A stretch of DNA of 64,000 nt from Stanieria cyanosphaera PCC 7437 (GCF_000317575.1 NC_019765.1:62001-126000), one strand, 5' to 3'; shown: positions 33,020 to 42,158, numbered from the stretch's first letter. Made by a program: numbers and translations. The notes: generated by a model from the sequence alone, not told the origin.

Positions 33020-33400
33020 TTAGTTACAACTCAAAATCTGAAAGGAATCGTATTTGGCTTCAAGCTGTTGGCGCAATTGCTGGTTTTGTCTGCCAAAAGT
33101 TGCTAAAGTTTCGATCTTGTGTGGTGAGGGAATTTGGGGAAAGCTTTCTATTCCCCAGTCGCTAAAAGAAACTACGCGCTCGATTTTTAAACGAGAAGGA
33201 TGTTGGTTATAAAGCCGTTCGTAAGCCTTGACTACTTGTTCTTGCCATTGCTGGGGTTGGCAATAGCTACGGTCGATAATGATAGTAACTTGGGGAACAA
33301 TTAACCAATTAAATAGTAACCAAGTTAAAACGAAAGCAGTACAACTTCCAGCTATAAGCATCGACAACTCTCGATTCAACGATTTATTGAAAATATTCAT
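33020..33400 (-). CDS. membrane-anchored hypothetical protein, 126 aa
   Basis: One N-terminal span (MLIAGSCTAFVLTWLLFNWL) is followed by a small soluble domain (VTIIIDRSYCQPQQWQEQVV, FSDWGIESFPQIPSPHKIET), probably facing the periplasm. The start follows the vWA gene stop by one nucleotide, so the two are almost certainly translated together and work together. The family is not recognised. The Cys-pair (SYC ... LSC) could form a disulfide outside the cytoplasm. Confidence 0.75.
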   Translation of the reverse strand: MNIFNKSLNRELSMLIAGSCTAFVLTWLLFNWLIVPQVTIIIDRSYCQPQQWQEQVVKAYERLYNQHPSRLKIERVVSFSDWGIESFPQIPSPHKIETLATFGRQNQQLRQQLEAKYDSFQILSCN

Positions 33401-33401
33401 A

Positions 33402-35150
33402 CTACATTTGAGTTTGAAAAATTTGATGCATGAGTTCTTTGACGTTATCTGGATTACCGTCTTTGACAGTAGTTTCGCTAAAAGCTGCGATCGCTTCTAG
33501 TTCTTGGTAATTGACTTCGCCGTAAGCAATTGGTAAGATTCTGACTCCCGCATTAGCCACGACATCCCGAATTCGGTCGAATTCCAAACCCGTAGTGCGA
33601 TCGCCGTCGCTGAGAAGTAGTAGATAGAAGATCCCATTGGGATCGCGTTCTTTTTTGGCTAGTAAATCTGCCAAACCCACGACCAAACCGTCATAGATTG
33701 CCGTACTACCCACTGCTTGAAGGCTATCGATCCCTGCTAAAAGTCGTTGCTGTTGATTTTGGTCAAAGGCATTCAAATCGACGATGCGAGTAGGTGTATC
33801 GGCAAAGGAAATTAATCCAATTTCGTTACCTGGATTAATTTCTGTCGTAGCTACTCGTAAAGCTTCTTTGAGAGAGTTAATTGGTTCGCCTTCTAGAGAG
33901 CCAGATACATCGACGACCAATTCCATATAAACGGTTCTACCCAAATCCTTACGTTGTTTCCAGTATTTTTGTGCTGCTAGTAAAATTTCTCCATTAGGTT
34001 GGGGAGGAGAATCTGTCGCTGCATTTTGTACGGGAACAAAGCTATCTTTAGTTGCCAGTTGCTGCATTTTTGTGGAAAGAACAAATTGAGTAAATTTAGT
34101 CAACGCAGCTTCTTGTTCGGGACTATTCCAACTAAAAGTGACTAGAGGATTATCGTGAGCTACACCAAAGCTGACAAAGTGAAGGTTTTTAAATTCTGGC
34201 TGTTGTTTGAGATTGAGGTAATTTTGGTACTCCAAAGGGAAAGCATCTAATTTATCGGGTTCGCGCTGATAGATTTCGAGCAAGTCTAGAGTTGTCGTAG
34301 TCGTTACTAACACGCGATTTTGAAACGTCTCGAAGACAGAATTAACTGGCTGAGAATTGAGATCGCTTTTAGTTAGAGGTTTACCATCGAGATGATGCCC
34401 CGCACCACGCCAAAAAGTAGAATAGAGTAAATTAATTGCCGTAGAACTTTCATAGGGGTTGGCATAGCCGACAGTTAAATTACCCGCTAAAATCCCATCT
34501 AAAACGCGATCAAAGGTTACTTCTCCGTCTTTGGCTAGTTTTTGATAGGCTGATTCGGAAAGTACCAAACCCGCAGTATTAGGAACGAGTTGAGGTGCGA
34601 TCGTCTTAAAATCAATTCCTTGGGCTTGTAGCATCGATAGCCAAAGACTATTAGAAGGACTATAGGCGTTAGGTTTAGTCGCTCCTGCTGCAATTAATCT
34701 CGCTCCCGCACCAGAGGGAATTGAACGAATGCTTACCTCTATTTTCTGACCATCAATAGTTTGGTTTTGAGCATTAAATTCATCTACAGCTTCAATCAGG
34801 AAATCTTCAGTAGAAGAGTCTGGATTGGCTTTTTCTGGTGAACTATAAATTTCTAAAGGGATGACATCAACATTGTTGGTGTTTTTTGCTCCATAAACGG
34901 GATAATTTTCTAGGTTAGGAATCGGTTCGGTAATTGCTGGAGTGTCAGATATCGGAAGTATCTCAGGTAAAGGACTGGGATTTACCGTAATATTATCGAC
35001 CAGTTTGTTTATTTGGGTTATTGTATCCGATGGCGATAGTAATACTTGCTTTGTATCTGGGCTACAAGCCCATAAAGACGATAGACACAGCAATAAAGTA
35101 ACTACAAAATATAATAACCATCGAGTTATCTTAAGATGTTTTTTGTTCAT
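33402..35150 (-). CDS. lipoprotein with solute-binding and von Willebrand A domains
   Basis: The 582-aa product begins with a lipoprotein signal peptide (LLLCLSSLWACSPD, lipobox LWAC, Cys at about residue 29). An extracellular solute-binding domain of the type II periplasmic class follows (FLIEAVDEFNAQNQTIDGQK, YANPYESSTAINLLYSTFWR). Then comes a vWA domain with an intact MIDAS: DVSGSLEGEP (DxSxS), Thr in VGSTAIYDGL and Asp in LLLSDGDRTTG. Binding a ligand and a metal-dependent protein partner outside the inner membrane is expected. The next gene abuts it. Such SBP-vWA proteins occur in cyanobacterial envelope or conflict loci, with unknown signal. Confidence 0.88.
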   Translation of the reverse strand: MNKKHLKITRWLLYFVVTLLLCLSSLWACSPDTKQVLLSPSDTITQINKLVDNITVNPSPLPEILPISDTPAITEPIPNLENYPVYGAKNTNNVDVIPLEIYSSPEKANPDSSTEDFLIEAVDEFNAQNQTIDGQKIEVSIRSIPSGAGARLIAAGATKPNAYSPSNSLWLSMLQAQGIDFKTIAPQLVPNTAGLVLSESAYQKLAKDGEVTFDRVLDGILAGNLTVGYANPYESSTAINLLYSTFWRGAGHHLDGKPLTKSDLNSQPVNSVFETFQNRVLVTTTTTLDLLEIYQREPDKLDAFPLEYQNYLNLKQQPEFKNLHFVSFGVAHDNPLVTFSWNSPEQEAALTKFTQFVLSTKMQQLATKDSFVPVQNAATDSPPQPNGEILLAAQKYWKQRKDLGRTVYMELVVDVSGSLEGEPINSLKEALRVATTEINPGNEIGLISFADTPTRIVDLNAFDQNQQQRLLAGIDSLQAVGSTAIYDGLVVGLADLLAKKERDPNGIFYLLLLSDGDRTTGLEFDRIRDVVANAGVRILPIAYGEVNYQELEAIAAFSETTVKDGNPDNVKELMHQIFQTQM

Positions 35151-35279
35151 TTATTTATCGATTAAGAACTAAATTATTCAACAACTCGGTCGAAAATCGC
35201 GAGGAAATCTCGCCATTATTCGCATCTAATTTATTAATCGGTGTAAAAAACTAATTTGTTGCATCGATGCAAGCAAATT

Positions 35280-35636
35280 TTAAGGACAACTAACTTCTGT
35301 GTCGTAAGACCAAATATAATCATTTTGTCGAAGTAATTGAAAAATGATTGCCCACAGACTTACCCTAGCCATGATTTCACAATCTTTTTGGTAATTGATA
35401 AATTCTGGGGTAAAGAGCGTGTAAACATTAAAATTGTCTCTTTCTAAAATGACAATCTGTTCTCCTTGATAGTCGATAAATTGAGTAGTGCCAGTTAGAG
35501 GAACAATTTTTGGCGCGCCAAACTCAACTCCCAATCCAATTCCTACTGCACCTGGCGGTACATCTGGAGCTTTGCATTGAATGGGAAATAACATCATAAG
35601 TAGGGCAAATAAGACAAAATATCCGAGCTTTTTCAT
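35280..35636 (-). CDS. small secreted or lipoprotein-like hypothetical protein, 118 aa
   Basis: A signal-like N-terminus (YFVLFALLMMLFPIQCKAPD) with a Cys after the hydrophobic core suggests a lipoprotein, though FPIQC is a loose lipobox. The mature part has FGAPKIVPLTGTTQFIDYQG and Cys residues near the C-terminus, and its central section recalls the start of SPFH domains (GxGIGLGVEFGAPKIV). A slipin gene lies just upstream on the same strand, separated by a terminator. Confidence 0.65.
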   Translation of the reverse strand: MKKLGYFVLFALLMMLFPIQCKAPDVPPGAVGIGLGVEFGAPKIVPLTGTTQFIDYQGEQIVILERDNFNVYTLFTPEFINYQKDCEIMARVSLWAIIFQLLRQNDYIWSYDTEVSCP

Positions 35637-35766
35637 GTTTCATTGCACCTTCAGTAAATTATTGTTTTAGTAATAGCGATCGCTCTAAAAGCGAATTGCT
35701 AGACTCTCTTTAATTACTTCGGTGTTGAAGACTTGAAAGTTGTAATTTTTGTCTTGATTTTTTCCT

Positions 35767-35793
35767 AAAAAAAAGTTCGGTCTTTAACCGAAC
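35767..35793 (-). terminator. rho-independent terminator after the slipin gene
   Basis: On the minus strand GTTCGGT-TAAAG-ACCGAAC (perfect 7-bp stem) is followed by eight T. It lies 28 nt past the slipin stop codon. Confidence 0.85.
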
Positions 35794-35820
35794 CTGCTGG
35801 CAATTATTTAAGGGCAATAT

Positions 35821-36618
35821 TTACTTTGAATGACTACGTTCTAGCCAAGTATCGATACTTTCAATTCCTAAAGGGGTAGGCATAGCAGTACCAGAATTAT
35901 TAGTAGGAACGAATAACATCGTTGATTTGCCCTCCATGCACATTTCGTATAGCATATTCATCGCACGTAACTGTAATGAAACGGGGTTTTTTGCATATTT
36001 TTCGGCAGCTTTGGCAATCGCATCGACTGTTAGTTCTTCTGCTTCTGCTAGTTTAACTCTGGCTCTTTTTTCTCGTTCTGCTGCTGCTTCACGGGAGATA
36101 GCTTCTTCTAATTCTTTGGAAACTATCACATCTTTAATTTCTACGCCGACAATTAAGATTCCCCACTGACAGACAAATTCAGCGATGTGTTCCATCACGA
36201 TATCGCCAATTTTATCTCTTTGGGATAGTAATTCATCTAAACTCGATTTACCTACCATATCTCTAATCGAAGAACGAACCGCTAGTTGAGTAGCTTGATG
36301 ATAGTTATCGACATTTAAAACTGCTACTTTAGAATCCCGAACTTTATAAAATAAAATGGCATCAACTTCTACAGGAATATTGTCTCTAGTTAATCCTTTT
36401 TGTAGCGGTACGGTGTATGTAATTGTTCTTTTGTCTACCTTTTGTGCTGTCTGAATAATTGGGAAACAGAGATACATTCCAGGTTTAGCTGTTTTAGATA
36501 ACCGTCCTAAAGTAAAGATTAAAATATCTTCCCATTGGTTACAAATTCTGATGGATAATAGTATTATTACTATTGCCACAATTATAATAATAAATAGCAT
36601 TTCCATTGTTTTCTCCAA
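35821..36618 (-). CDS. SPFH/band 7 protein, slipin-like
   Basis: The 265-aa product has one N-terminal membrane segment (MLFIIIIVAIVIILLSI) and an SPFH domain: GRLSKTAKPGMYLCFPIIQT, VDKRTITYTVPLQKGLTRDN, VEVDAILFYKVRDSKVAVLN, SSIRDMVGKSSLDELLSQRD, GVEIKDVIVSKELEEAISRE, then the Ala/Glu-rich coiled coil. This is the slipin/stomatin architecture, which forms ring-like membrane scaffolds that organise proteases and stress responses. The nearby serine proteases and vWA lipoprotein are consistent with such a role. A good terminator follows. A second ATG 12 nt downstream could also start it. Confidence 0.92.
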   Translation of the reverse strand: MEKTMEMLFIIIIVAIVIILLSIRICNQWEDILIFTLGRLSKTAKPGMYLCFPIIQTAQKVDKRTITYTVPLQKGLTRDNIPVEVDAILFYKVRDSKVAVLNVDNYHQATQLAVRSSIRDMVGKSSLDELLSQRDKIGDIVMEHIAEFVCQWGILIVGVEIKDVIVSKELEEAISREAAAEREKRARVKLAEAEELTVDAIAKAAEKYAKNPVSLQLRAMNMLYEMCMEGKSTMLFVPTNNSGTAMPTPLGIESIDTWLERSHSK

Positions 36619-36726
36619 TTAAAATGGTGTTTGTAAGCGATGCATTGATTTTAAAAAAGATGAAGTTGCAAAAACAAGAGGGGTAAATTTTTAGTATACG
36701 AGACTAAAAAATCACTACCCTAAGAT

Positions 36727-37515
36727 TTAGTTGAAACATATTTTAGAAACTACAAAAGGATTGACAAATATTTCTATTTTTTCCAAAGAAACAGCGTGAT
36801 TGAGTCCAGCTTCCGATTTGCCACTGTTTACTCCAATTACGCGTCCTTGAAAATTTAGTAAAGGACTACCAGAGCTATCAAGATGAGTGATAAATGCATC
36901 GTGTAATATACCCAATTCTGGATCGATACTAGAAATAGTTCCTGCTGCAAAAGAATTACTCGTTTTTTCAGATGAATAGATAGTATATACAGGTTCGCCT
37001 ACTCTAGCATAATTGAAAAACATAAAAGGGAAAAATAATGTATCTAAAGTAGGTAAAGATTTTTTTTGAGCCAGAAAAGATGGTAATAGTGGCAGTTTGA
37101 AAGAAATAGCTGCTAAATCAGCTTGTTCATCTGTTTTAAAAACATATCCAGAGTATTCTTCTCCATTAGCAAGAATCACTTTGATTTTCCAGTTATCTTC
37201 GACAATATGATTGTTAGTAATTACTGCAAACTCTGAATGATCACAAGATCTTCCTGCTTCGACAATGAAACCTTTACCAATATTATTATCTGTTTTGATG
37301 GTAACTATTGCTTTGTTGGCTTTTTCATAGATTTCTTGAGGAGTTTTTTCTTGATTATTAGCCATCTCAAAATTACTTTTTATTTTAAGATAACTGTTAT
37401 TCAAATTTTGAGCTAGAGTATAATTAATCGTTACTAAAACTACTAGCATTATAATAACTATATGTCCTATAAAGCTCTTTTTTGATTTAGATTTTTTGTT
37501 TTTTTTCTCATACAT
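36727..37515 (-). CDS. membrane-anchored trypsin-like serine protease
   Basis: The frame runs up to 37617 through a repeat, but ATG at 37515 (MYEKKNKKSKSKKS) gives a normal start: basic residues then one span (HIVIIMLVVLVTINYTLAQ). The protease domain keeps His in VITNNHIVED, Asp in EQADLAAISF and Ser in LDSSGSPLLN, where the usual GNSGGP is changed to DSSGSP. The oxyanion region is therefore altered, and activity may be low or specialised. It belongs to the same S1 class as two other proteases in this island. It diverges from the kinase-GUN4 gene. Confidence 0.82.
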   Translation of the reverse strand: MYEKKNKKSKSKKSFIGHIVIIMLVVLVTINYTLAQNLNNSYLKIKSNFEMANNQEKTPQEIYEKANKAIVTIKTDNNIGKGFIVEAGRSCDHSEFAVITNNHIVEDNWKIKVILANGEEYSGYVFKTDEQADLAAISFKLPLLPSFLAQKKSLPTLDTLFFPFMFFNYARVGEPVYTIYSSEKTSNSFAAGTISSIDPELGILHDAFITHLDSSGSPLLNFQGRVIGVNSGKSEAGLNHAVSLEKIEIFVNPFVVSKICFN

Positions 37516-37556
37516 TACTCTTGTTATTACAATTAACTGTACTAAAATTAATTTAA

Positions 37557-37590
37557 GAGCGATCGCACCTCGCCTTCGGCAAGATCGTAA
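37557..37590. repeat. short palindromic repeat with HIP1 site
   Basis: GAGCGATCGCACCTCGCCTT then CGGCAAGATCG: a HIP1 octamer followed by a GCC-TTCG-GGC-like hairpin. It lies in the leader between the divergent protease and kinase genes and accounts for the spurious N-terminal extension of the protease frame. Confidence 0.4.
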
Positions 37591-37818
37591 TACTTGCATT
37601 AATCTTTTTTCATTCATCTGGCAATTTCTTTTTACTAATACCTATCTCTCTTATCGGTACGATTTAAGAAAATGTTGCATAATCGCAGAAATAATTTTAC
37701 GATTGCGATCGCGAAACTTTATTCCAAAAATTATAAGACCAATCTAAAATATGATGAAGCTGCAAAACACTAACTTTTAGTTACACGCTCAAAAATCTCT
37801 TAGTTTTTGAATAATTTA

Positions 37819-39204
37819 ATGCTAGTCGGTAAAGTTTTATTTAAACAATACAAGGTTATTGAACAAATCGATAAAGGTGGTTTTGGTCATACCTATATCG
37901 TTATCGATCTTGCCTTTCCTGGCAAACCCCGTCGGCTTCTCAAACATTTATATCCCATAAATAGAGATGCTGCGAGTTTAGCCAAAGCTAAAAAATTATT
38001 TGAAATTGAAGCAATCGTTTTATCTCGCTTAGGAGAACACGATCGCATTCCCCGTCTTTTTTCTCATTTTGAGGAAGATGGAGAGTTTTTTTTAGTGCAG
38101 GAATTAATTGAAGGTCGAAATTTAACTTCTGAATTTAAGTTAGGTAAAAGATGGGGTGAAACCGAAACGATTGAGTTTCTTCGAGAACTTTTAGCAATTT
38201 TGTCTTTAGTCCATCAAGAAAATACGATACACCGCGATATTAAACCCGCCAATATCATGCGTCGTCAAAAGGATGGCAAATTAGTTCTCATTGATTTCGG
38301 TGCGGTAAAAGAAATTTTAACCGTAAATCAACACGGAAGTACTAATATATCTTTACTATCGGATGGTATTGGTACCCCTGCTTATATGCCACCAGAACAA
38401 GCAATGGGAAAACCTGGAAAGTATAGTGACATCTATGCAGTAGGATTATTGGGTATTCAGGCTGTCACTGGTTTATCGCCTACAAAAATACCTCAAAATT
38501 CCGAAGAGTTGGAAACAATGTGGAATAAACTTAACCTCAAAATCAATCCACGATTCAAGAGTCTTTTAAATAGGATGGTTAGTTTTCAATACAAACAAAG
38601 ATTTTCCGATGCTGATGAAGCTTTAGAGGCACTCAATCTAATTCAAAAAATCCCATCAAAAGTAAAACTACTATCGCTTTTATTAGGAGCTATAGGACTG
38701 ACTGGTGCGGGGATTTCTGTTTTGACTTTTATGAATAAGCCTAACTATACTGGCTTGGCAACATATTTACAAAACGAGCAATGGCAACAAGCTAATACAG
38801 AAACAGATAACCTTATTCTCAAAATTGCAGGAGAACAGAGTACTTTAGATGCCGAATCAATTCAAAAATTCCCTTGTAACTCACTGCAAAAAATCGATGA
38901 ATTGTGGATGCAGAATAGTAATGGACGCTTTGGTTATACTCCCCAAAAAAAAGCTTATTTAGAAACAGGAAATGAATTCGATCGCTATATCGAATCTACT
39001 TATGAAACATTTGGCAATGAAGTTGGTTGGAGAATTTTTGGTACTTGGAAAAGATACAACGACTTTAATTTCAATCAGATCGATACGACCATAACCCCAT
39101 CGGGTTTTCTTCCTACTCCAGGTAAAGTAGCCGATAACAAACAAGATTTACGTATTCGCGAACGGGAAATGTTATTGTCGCGGTTCGATGCTTGTGGATT
39201 TTAA
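37819..39204 (+). CDS. Ser/Thr protein kinase with C-terminal GUN4 domain
   Basis: ATG at 37819 is chosen over an upstream TTG. The 461-aa product has a Hanks-type kinase domain: glycine loop IDKGGFGHTYIV, catalytic loop IHRDIKPANIM, LIDFGAVKEI (DFG) and GTPAYMPPEQAMGKPG. The usual beta-3 Lys region reads PRRLLKHLYP. One membrane span (VKLLSLLLGAIGLTGAGISV) separates it from a GUN4-like domain outside or across the membrane (LQKIDELWMQNSNGRFGYTP, EVGWRIFGTWKRYNDFNF). GUN4 binds tetrapyrroles in chlorophyll synthesis; fused copies probably act as sensors. The FHA regulator nearby is a possible reader of its phosphorylation. Confidence 0.9.
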   Translation: MLVGKVLFKQYKVIEQIDKGGFGHTYIVIDLAFPGKPRRLLKHLYPINRDAASLAKAKKLFEIEAIVLSRLGEHDRIPRLFSHFEEDGEFFLVQELIEGRNLTSEFKLGKRWGETETIEFLRELLAILSLVHQENTIHRDIKPANIMRRQKDGKLVLIDFGAVKEILTVNQHGSTNISLLSDGIGTPAYMPPEQAMGKPGKYSDIYAVGLLGIQAVTGLSPTKIPQNSEELETMWNKLNLKINPRFKSLLNRMVSFQYKQRFSDADEALEALNLIQKIPSKVKLLSLLLGAIGLTGAGISVLTFMNKPNYTGLATYLQNEQWQQANTETDNLILKIAGEQSTLDAESIQKFPCNSLQKIDELWMQNSNGRFGYTPQKKAYLETGNEFDRYIESTYETFGNEVGWRIFGTWKRYNDFNFNQIDTTITPSGFLPTPGKVADNKQDLRIREREMLLSRFDACGF

Positions 39205-39205
39205 T

Positions 39206-39763
39206 TTAAAACACATCTTCGTAAAGATTTGCCATTGTTAAACTCAATCCAACTGAAGTTAGGTGTAAATTGTCGCTTTTGCCTAAAGTTTCTACTGTCC
39301 AGTTATCCTGGTTGTCTCGACGATAAACTTCGACTTTCATCTCATCTTGAGCAATTAAGACATATTCTTCTAAACTCTCCAGAGTTTGATAATTGATTCT
39401 TTTTTCTCTGCGATCTGTAGTAGCGGTAGACTCAGAAAGGACTTCTACAATTAGTTTGGGACTGGTTTTAAAATACTTGGCACTATCATTGGGATCGCAG
39501 GTGACTAAGAGATCGGGATAATAAAATATGTCGGCTGTTGGCAATTTAACTTTTACTTTCATATCGGAAACAAAGGCGCGACAAGAACTCCCTCTTAAGT
39601 GAGGACGTAATAAGGATATAAAATTTGTAACAATCAAATTATGTTCTTCGCTAGCACCAGCCATTGCAAAGATTTGTCCCGCTACGTATTCATGACGAAT
39701 TTCAGCATTTTGCTCTAATTTGAAGTATTCTTCTACAGTGAGTAAGTTTACAGAAGAGTGCAT
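39206..39763 (-). CDS. Uma2-family (DUF820) putative endonuclease
   Basis: The 185-aa product shows the Uma2 restriction-endonuclease-like fold: LTVEEYFKLEQNAEIRHEYV, GQIFAMAGASEEHNLIVTNF, DMKVKVKLPTADIFYYPDLL (PD motif), PKLIVEVLSESTATTDRREK (E-x-S/K part) and LEEYVLIAQDEMKVEVYRR. PD-(D/E)xK residues are intact. Cyanobacteria carry dozens of such genes; their biological role is unknown and many spread with repeats and IS elements. It is convergent with the kinase gene. Confidence 0.92.
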   Translation of the reverse strand: MHSSVNLLTVEEYFKLEQNAEIRHEYVAGQIFAMAGASEEHNLIVTNFISLLRPHLRGSSCRAFVSDMKVKVKLPTADIFYYPDLLVTCDPNDSAKYFKTSPKLIVEVLSESTATTDRREKRINYQTLESLEEYVLIAQDEMKVEVYRRDNQDNWTVETLGKSDNLHLTSVGLSLTMANLYEDVF

Positions 39764-39797
39764 TGTTTTATCTGTGTTTTTTTAAAACTCTTATGGA

Positions 39798-39842
39798 TTG
39801 ACATCCTCACCGCCCTAGAAGTGCGGTGATTCCCAAACATCA
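39798..39842 (-). ncRNA. putative omega/reRNA 3' end of the solo tnpB element
   Basis: The tnpB right end contains the CACCGC/GCGGTG hairpin and ends GAGGATGTCAA. By analogy with TnpB systems the scaffold RNA ends here and the following host bases (TCCATAAGAGTTTTAA on the minus strand) would be the guide. The assignment rests on position and hairpin only. Confidence 0.45.
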
Positions 39843-41075
39843 CTATTTGGGTTTCTGTTTCTTTCTCTTTCGAGTTTTCCGCAACTGCCCACGCGAAAGG
39901 CGAGTGGGGGAAACCCCCAAGACCGCACTCGCTCCTTTAACACTATGGTTATCAGGTCTTATGTCCGCTCCACAGACGATCACTGCGAGTCCCGCAGCGA
40001 GTATGTTTTTTGCAGCGTTGATGTCCCTGTCAATGCCTATTGTCATACAGCTAGGGCAGTCCCAACTGCGAACATTCAAAGGCAATTTTTCAATTACGAA
40101 ACCGCATTGACATCGTTTGCTGCTTGGAAAAAAGCGGTCAATCTTGACCAGTTTTCGTCCGTACCACTCGCACTTATATTCCAGTTGCGCTCGCATCTCA
40201 CCCCAAGCTGCATCGCTAATCGAACGAGCCAGCTTACGGTTTTTGACCATGTTTCTAACTGCCAAGTCTTCAATAGCTATCAGGCTATTAGACTGAACCA
40301 AGCGAGTAGTCAATTTGTGCAGAAAATCAGTACGAGCATCTTTTATTTTGGCGTGTATTCGAGCTACTTTAAGTCGCGCTTTTTCTCGGTTTCTAGAGCC
40401 TTTGGTTTTCCGACTCAGTTCCTTTTGCGCTGCTTTGAGCTTTTTATACAGCCGATTAAAATGTTTTGGGTTAACTATCTTCTCACCATCGCTGGTACTG
40501 ACAAGACTGGTAACTCCAGCATCCAACCCAATCTTTTTGTCTGTTGGTGGAAGTACCTCTACGGTATAGTCATCAACCAACAAAGATACGAACCATCTAC
40601 CAGAGGGTTCGAGTTTAACAGTAACAGTCGAAGGTTCACATCCTTGAGGAATATACCTCGACCAAACTATATTCAATGGTTCTTCGCATTTAGCTAACCA
40701 AAGCTTACCTTCCTTGTAGCGAAAAGCTGCTTTGGTAAACTCTGCCGAACCACCGTTACGTTTTTTCTTGAACCGAGGGTAATTAGCTCTTTTACTCCAA
40801 AAGTTAGAAAAAGCTTTTTGCAAATGTCTCAAACATTGCTGCAAAGGTACACTGCTAACTTCATTAAGAAACTGCAAGTCTTCGGTTTTCTTCCAGTTAG
40901 TCAGCAAGCCAGAGGTTTGCTTATAGTCAACCCTTTCTTGTTTGCTATACCAAGCTTCGGTTCTTGCAGCCAGAGCTTTGTTATAGACCAAACGAACACA
41001 ACCCATTGTCCGTCGCAGGAGATTTTCTTGCTCGGCAGTTGGGTAAAATCGGTATTTGAAAGCACGTTCGGTCAT
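39843..41075 (-). CDS. tnpB: TnpB, RNA-guided nuclease (IS1341/IS605 type)
   Basis: The 410-aa product is complete. It shows the N-terminal MTERAFKYRFYPTAEQENLL, RuvC-like D in KIGLDAGVTSLVSTSDG, E in LIAIEDLAVRNMVKN, the zinc finger CQCGFVIEKLPLN ... CPSC, and the last D in IGIDRDINAAKNI. An Arg/Lys-rich tail ends it. The nuclease would use the right-end RNA to cut empty donor sites. It is unlike the other TnpB in this window (388 aa) at the residue level, so the two are separate arrivals. Confidence 0.93.
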   Translation of the reverse strand: MTERAFKYRFYPTAEQENLLRRTMGCVRLVYNKALAARTEAWYSKQERVDYKQTSGLLTNWKKTEDLQFLNEVSSVPLQQCLRHLQKAFSNFWSKRANYPRFKKKRNGGSAEFTKAAFRYKEGKLWLAKCEEPLNIVWSRYIPQGCEPSTVTVKLEPSGRWFVSLLVDDYTVEVLPPTDKKIGLDAGVTSLVSTSDGEKIVNPKHFNRLYKKLKAAQKELSRKTKGSRNREKARLKVARIHAKIKDARTDFLHKLTTRLVQSNSLIAIEDLAVRNMVKNRKLARSISDAAWGEMRAQLEYKCEWYGRKLVKIDRFFPSSKRCQCGFVIEKLPLNVRSWDCPSCMTIGIDRDINAAKNILAAGLAVIVCGADIRPDNHSVKGASAVLGVSPTRLSRGQLRKTRKRKKQKPK

Positions 41076-41124
41076 GCTTACATATTATCACAAATTCTGT
41101 AAAGCCGTGCTGAAGCACGAGGTC

Positions 41125-41889
41125 TTAAACCCAATTTTTTTCGATAATTTTAATATCCAAAGAATAGCCCCTACCTTTGACGGTTTTAAGGAATTGAGGT
41201 TCTCCCGAATCTAGTTCGATTTTGTCTCTAATTCGCCAAACCAAGTGGTTGATATGGCTTCTATTTCTGCCGAAACTATCTTCATTCCAAATTGCTTCGA
41301 TCAATTCATCATACTCACAGATTGAGGGGCGATCGCTATTCTGATGATTTTTGCGACTCATATAATCGATTAAACAACGTTCTTGTTCCCCTAAAGATAT
41401 AGAATCTCGACGACGGGCAAGATTACGAAACAAAGTTTTTTGGCTGAGGCTGTATTCGATACTGTGGATGGTTTCCCTACTCGATATCTGGCTGGTTTCT
41501 CCAGGATCGATAAATTCCAACCGCCAGAAAATAGGTTGTTCCGACGGACTGAGTTCTCCCAAAATCAAGATATAGTCGCCACTTCTCAGGGAAATTTTGT
41601 CTTCAGAACGCACATCGATTTCTGGTCGGTCTATTTCTCGTTGCAGAAAAGTTCCGTTAGAACTACCTTCGTCTACGATCCACCAGCGATTGTTTTTGTA
41701 TTGGAAAGAACAGTGATTTCTAGATATTGTTTTGTGGGGGTCGGGTAGAACGATATGATTGTTACTTTGTCTGCCAAGAGAAATATAAATTTCGGCTGTT
41801 GTTTGCTTGGTAATAATATTTTCTAGCTCGATTGTGTATTGCGAGCCATCTGGTTTGGTAACTTCTAAAAAAGGATATTCGGAATTCAT
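41125..41889 (-). CDS. FHA domain / winged-helix transcription regulator
   Basis: The 254-aa product has an N-terminal FHA domain (YISLGRQSNNHIVLPDPHKT, ISRNHCSFQY, DEGSSNGTFL with the GR, SRxH and SNGT signatures), which binds phosphothreonine. A C-terminal OmpR-type winged helix follows (YDELIEAIWNEDSFGRNRSH, FLKTVKGRGYSLD). A Ser/Thr kinase lies 2 kb away, so kinase-FHA signalling to transcription is an attractive reading. The stop codon coincides with the left end of the adjacent TnpB element, and the last few residues may be IS-derived. Confidence 0.9.
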   Translation of the reverse strand: MNSEYPFLEVTKPDGSQYTIELENIITKQTTAEIYISLGRQSNNHIVLPDPHKTISRNHCSFQYKNNRWWIVDEGSSNGTFLQREIDRPEIDVRSEDKISLRSGDYILILGELSPSEQPIFWRLEFIDPGETSQISSRETIHSIEYSLSQKTLFRNLARRRDSISLGEQERCLIDYMSRKNHQNSDRPSICEYDELIEAIWNEDSFGRNRSHINHLVWRIRDKIELDSGEPQFLKTVKGRGYSLDIKIIEKNWV

Positions 41890-42158
41890 ATTATCGTGCT
41901 ATAGACAAGAATATTAATTTTTTTTTAATACTTATTTCAAAAAAGTTAATGAATAAACCAATAAATTTATTCATCAAATCGAATCTATCATTTATAGACC
42001 CCAGGCAAGATTGAAACAATATTTAATCTTTATTTAGTCAGATTTAAGTTGATTGTAATTAGATGGTAAAAGCTGTATTATCACGATTACTGAGATTTCA
42101 TTAGAAATACATCCGAATAATAATTTCATCTATAAGTGAAAAACTTACTAGAGCGAAA

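Larger units (their letters stand above)
39798..41125 (-). mobile_element. IS200/IS605-superfamily element carrying only tnpB
   Basis: On the minus strand the left end has CGTGCT-TC-AGCACG near 41100-41120. The right end has CACCGC ... GCGGTG and terminates in GGATGTCAA at 39798, TCAA being a typical right-end tetranucleotide in this superfamily. No Y1 transposase is present, so the element must be moved in trans. The left limit overlaps the stop codon of the FHA gene. Confidence 0.6.

Noticed and set aside
39945-40697. 250-aa plus-strand ORF opposite tnpB
   Set aside because: Long antisense frame caused by tnpB codon use; the minus-strand protein carries all catalytic motifs.
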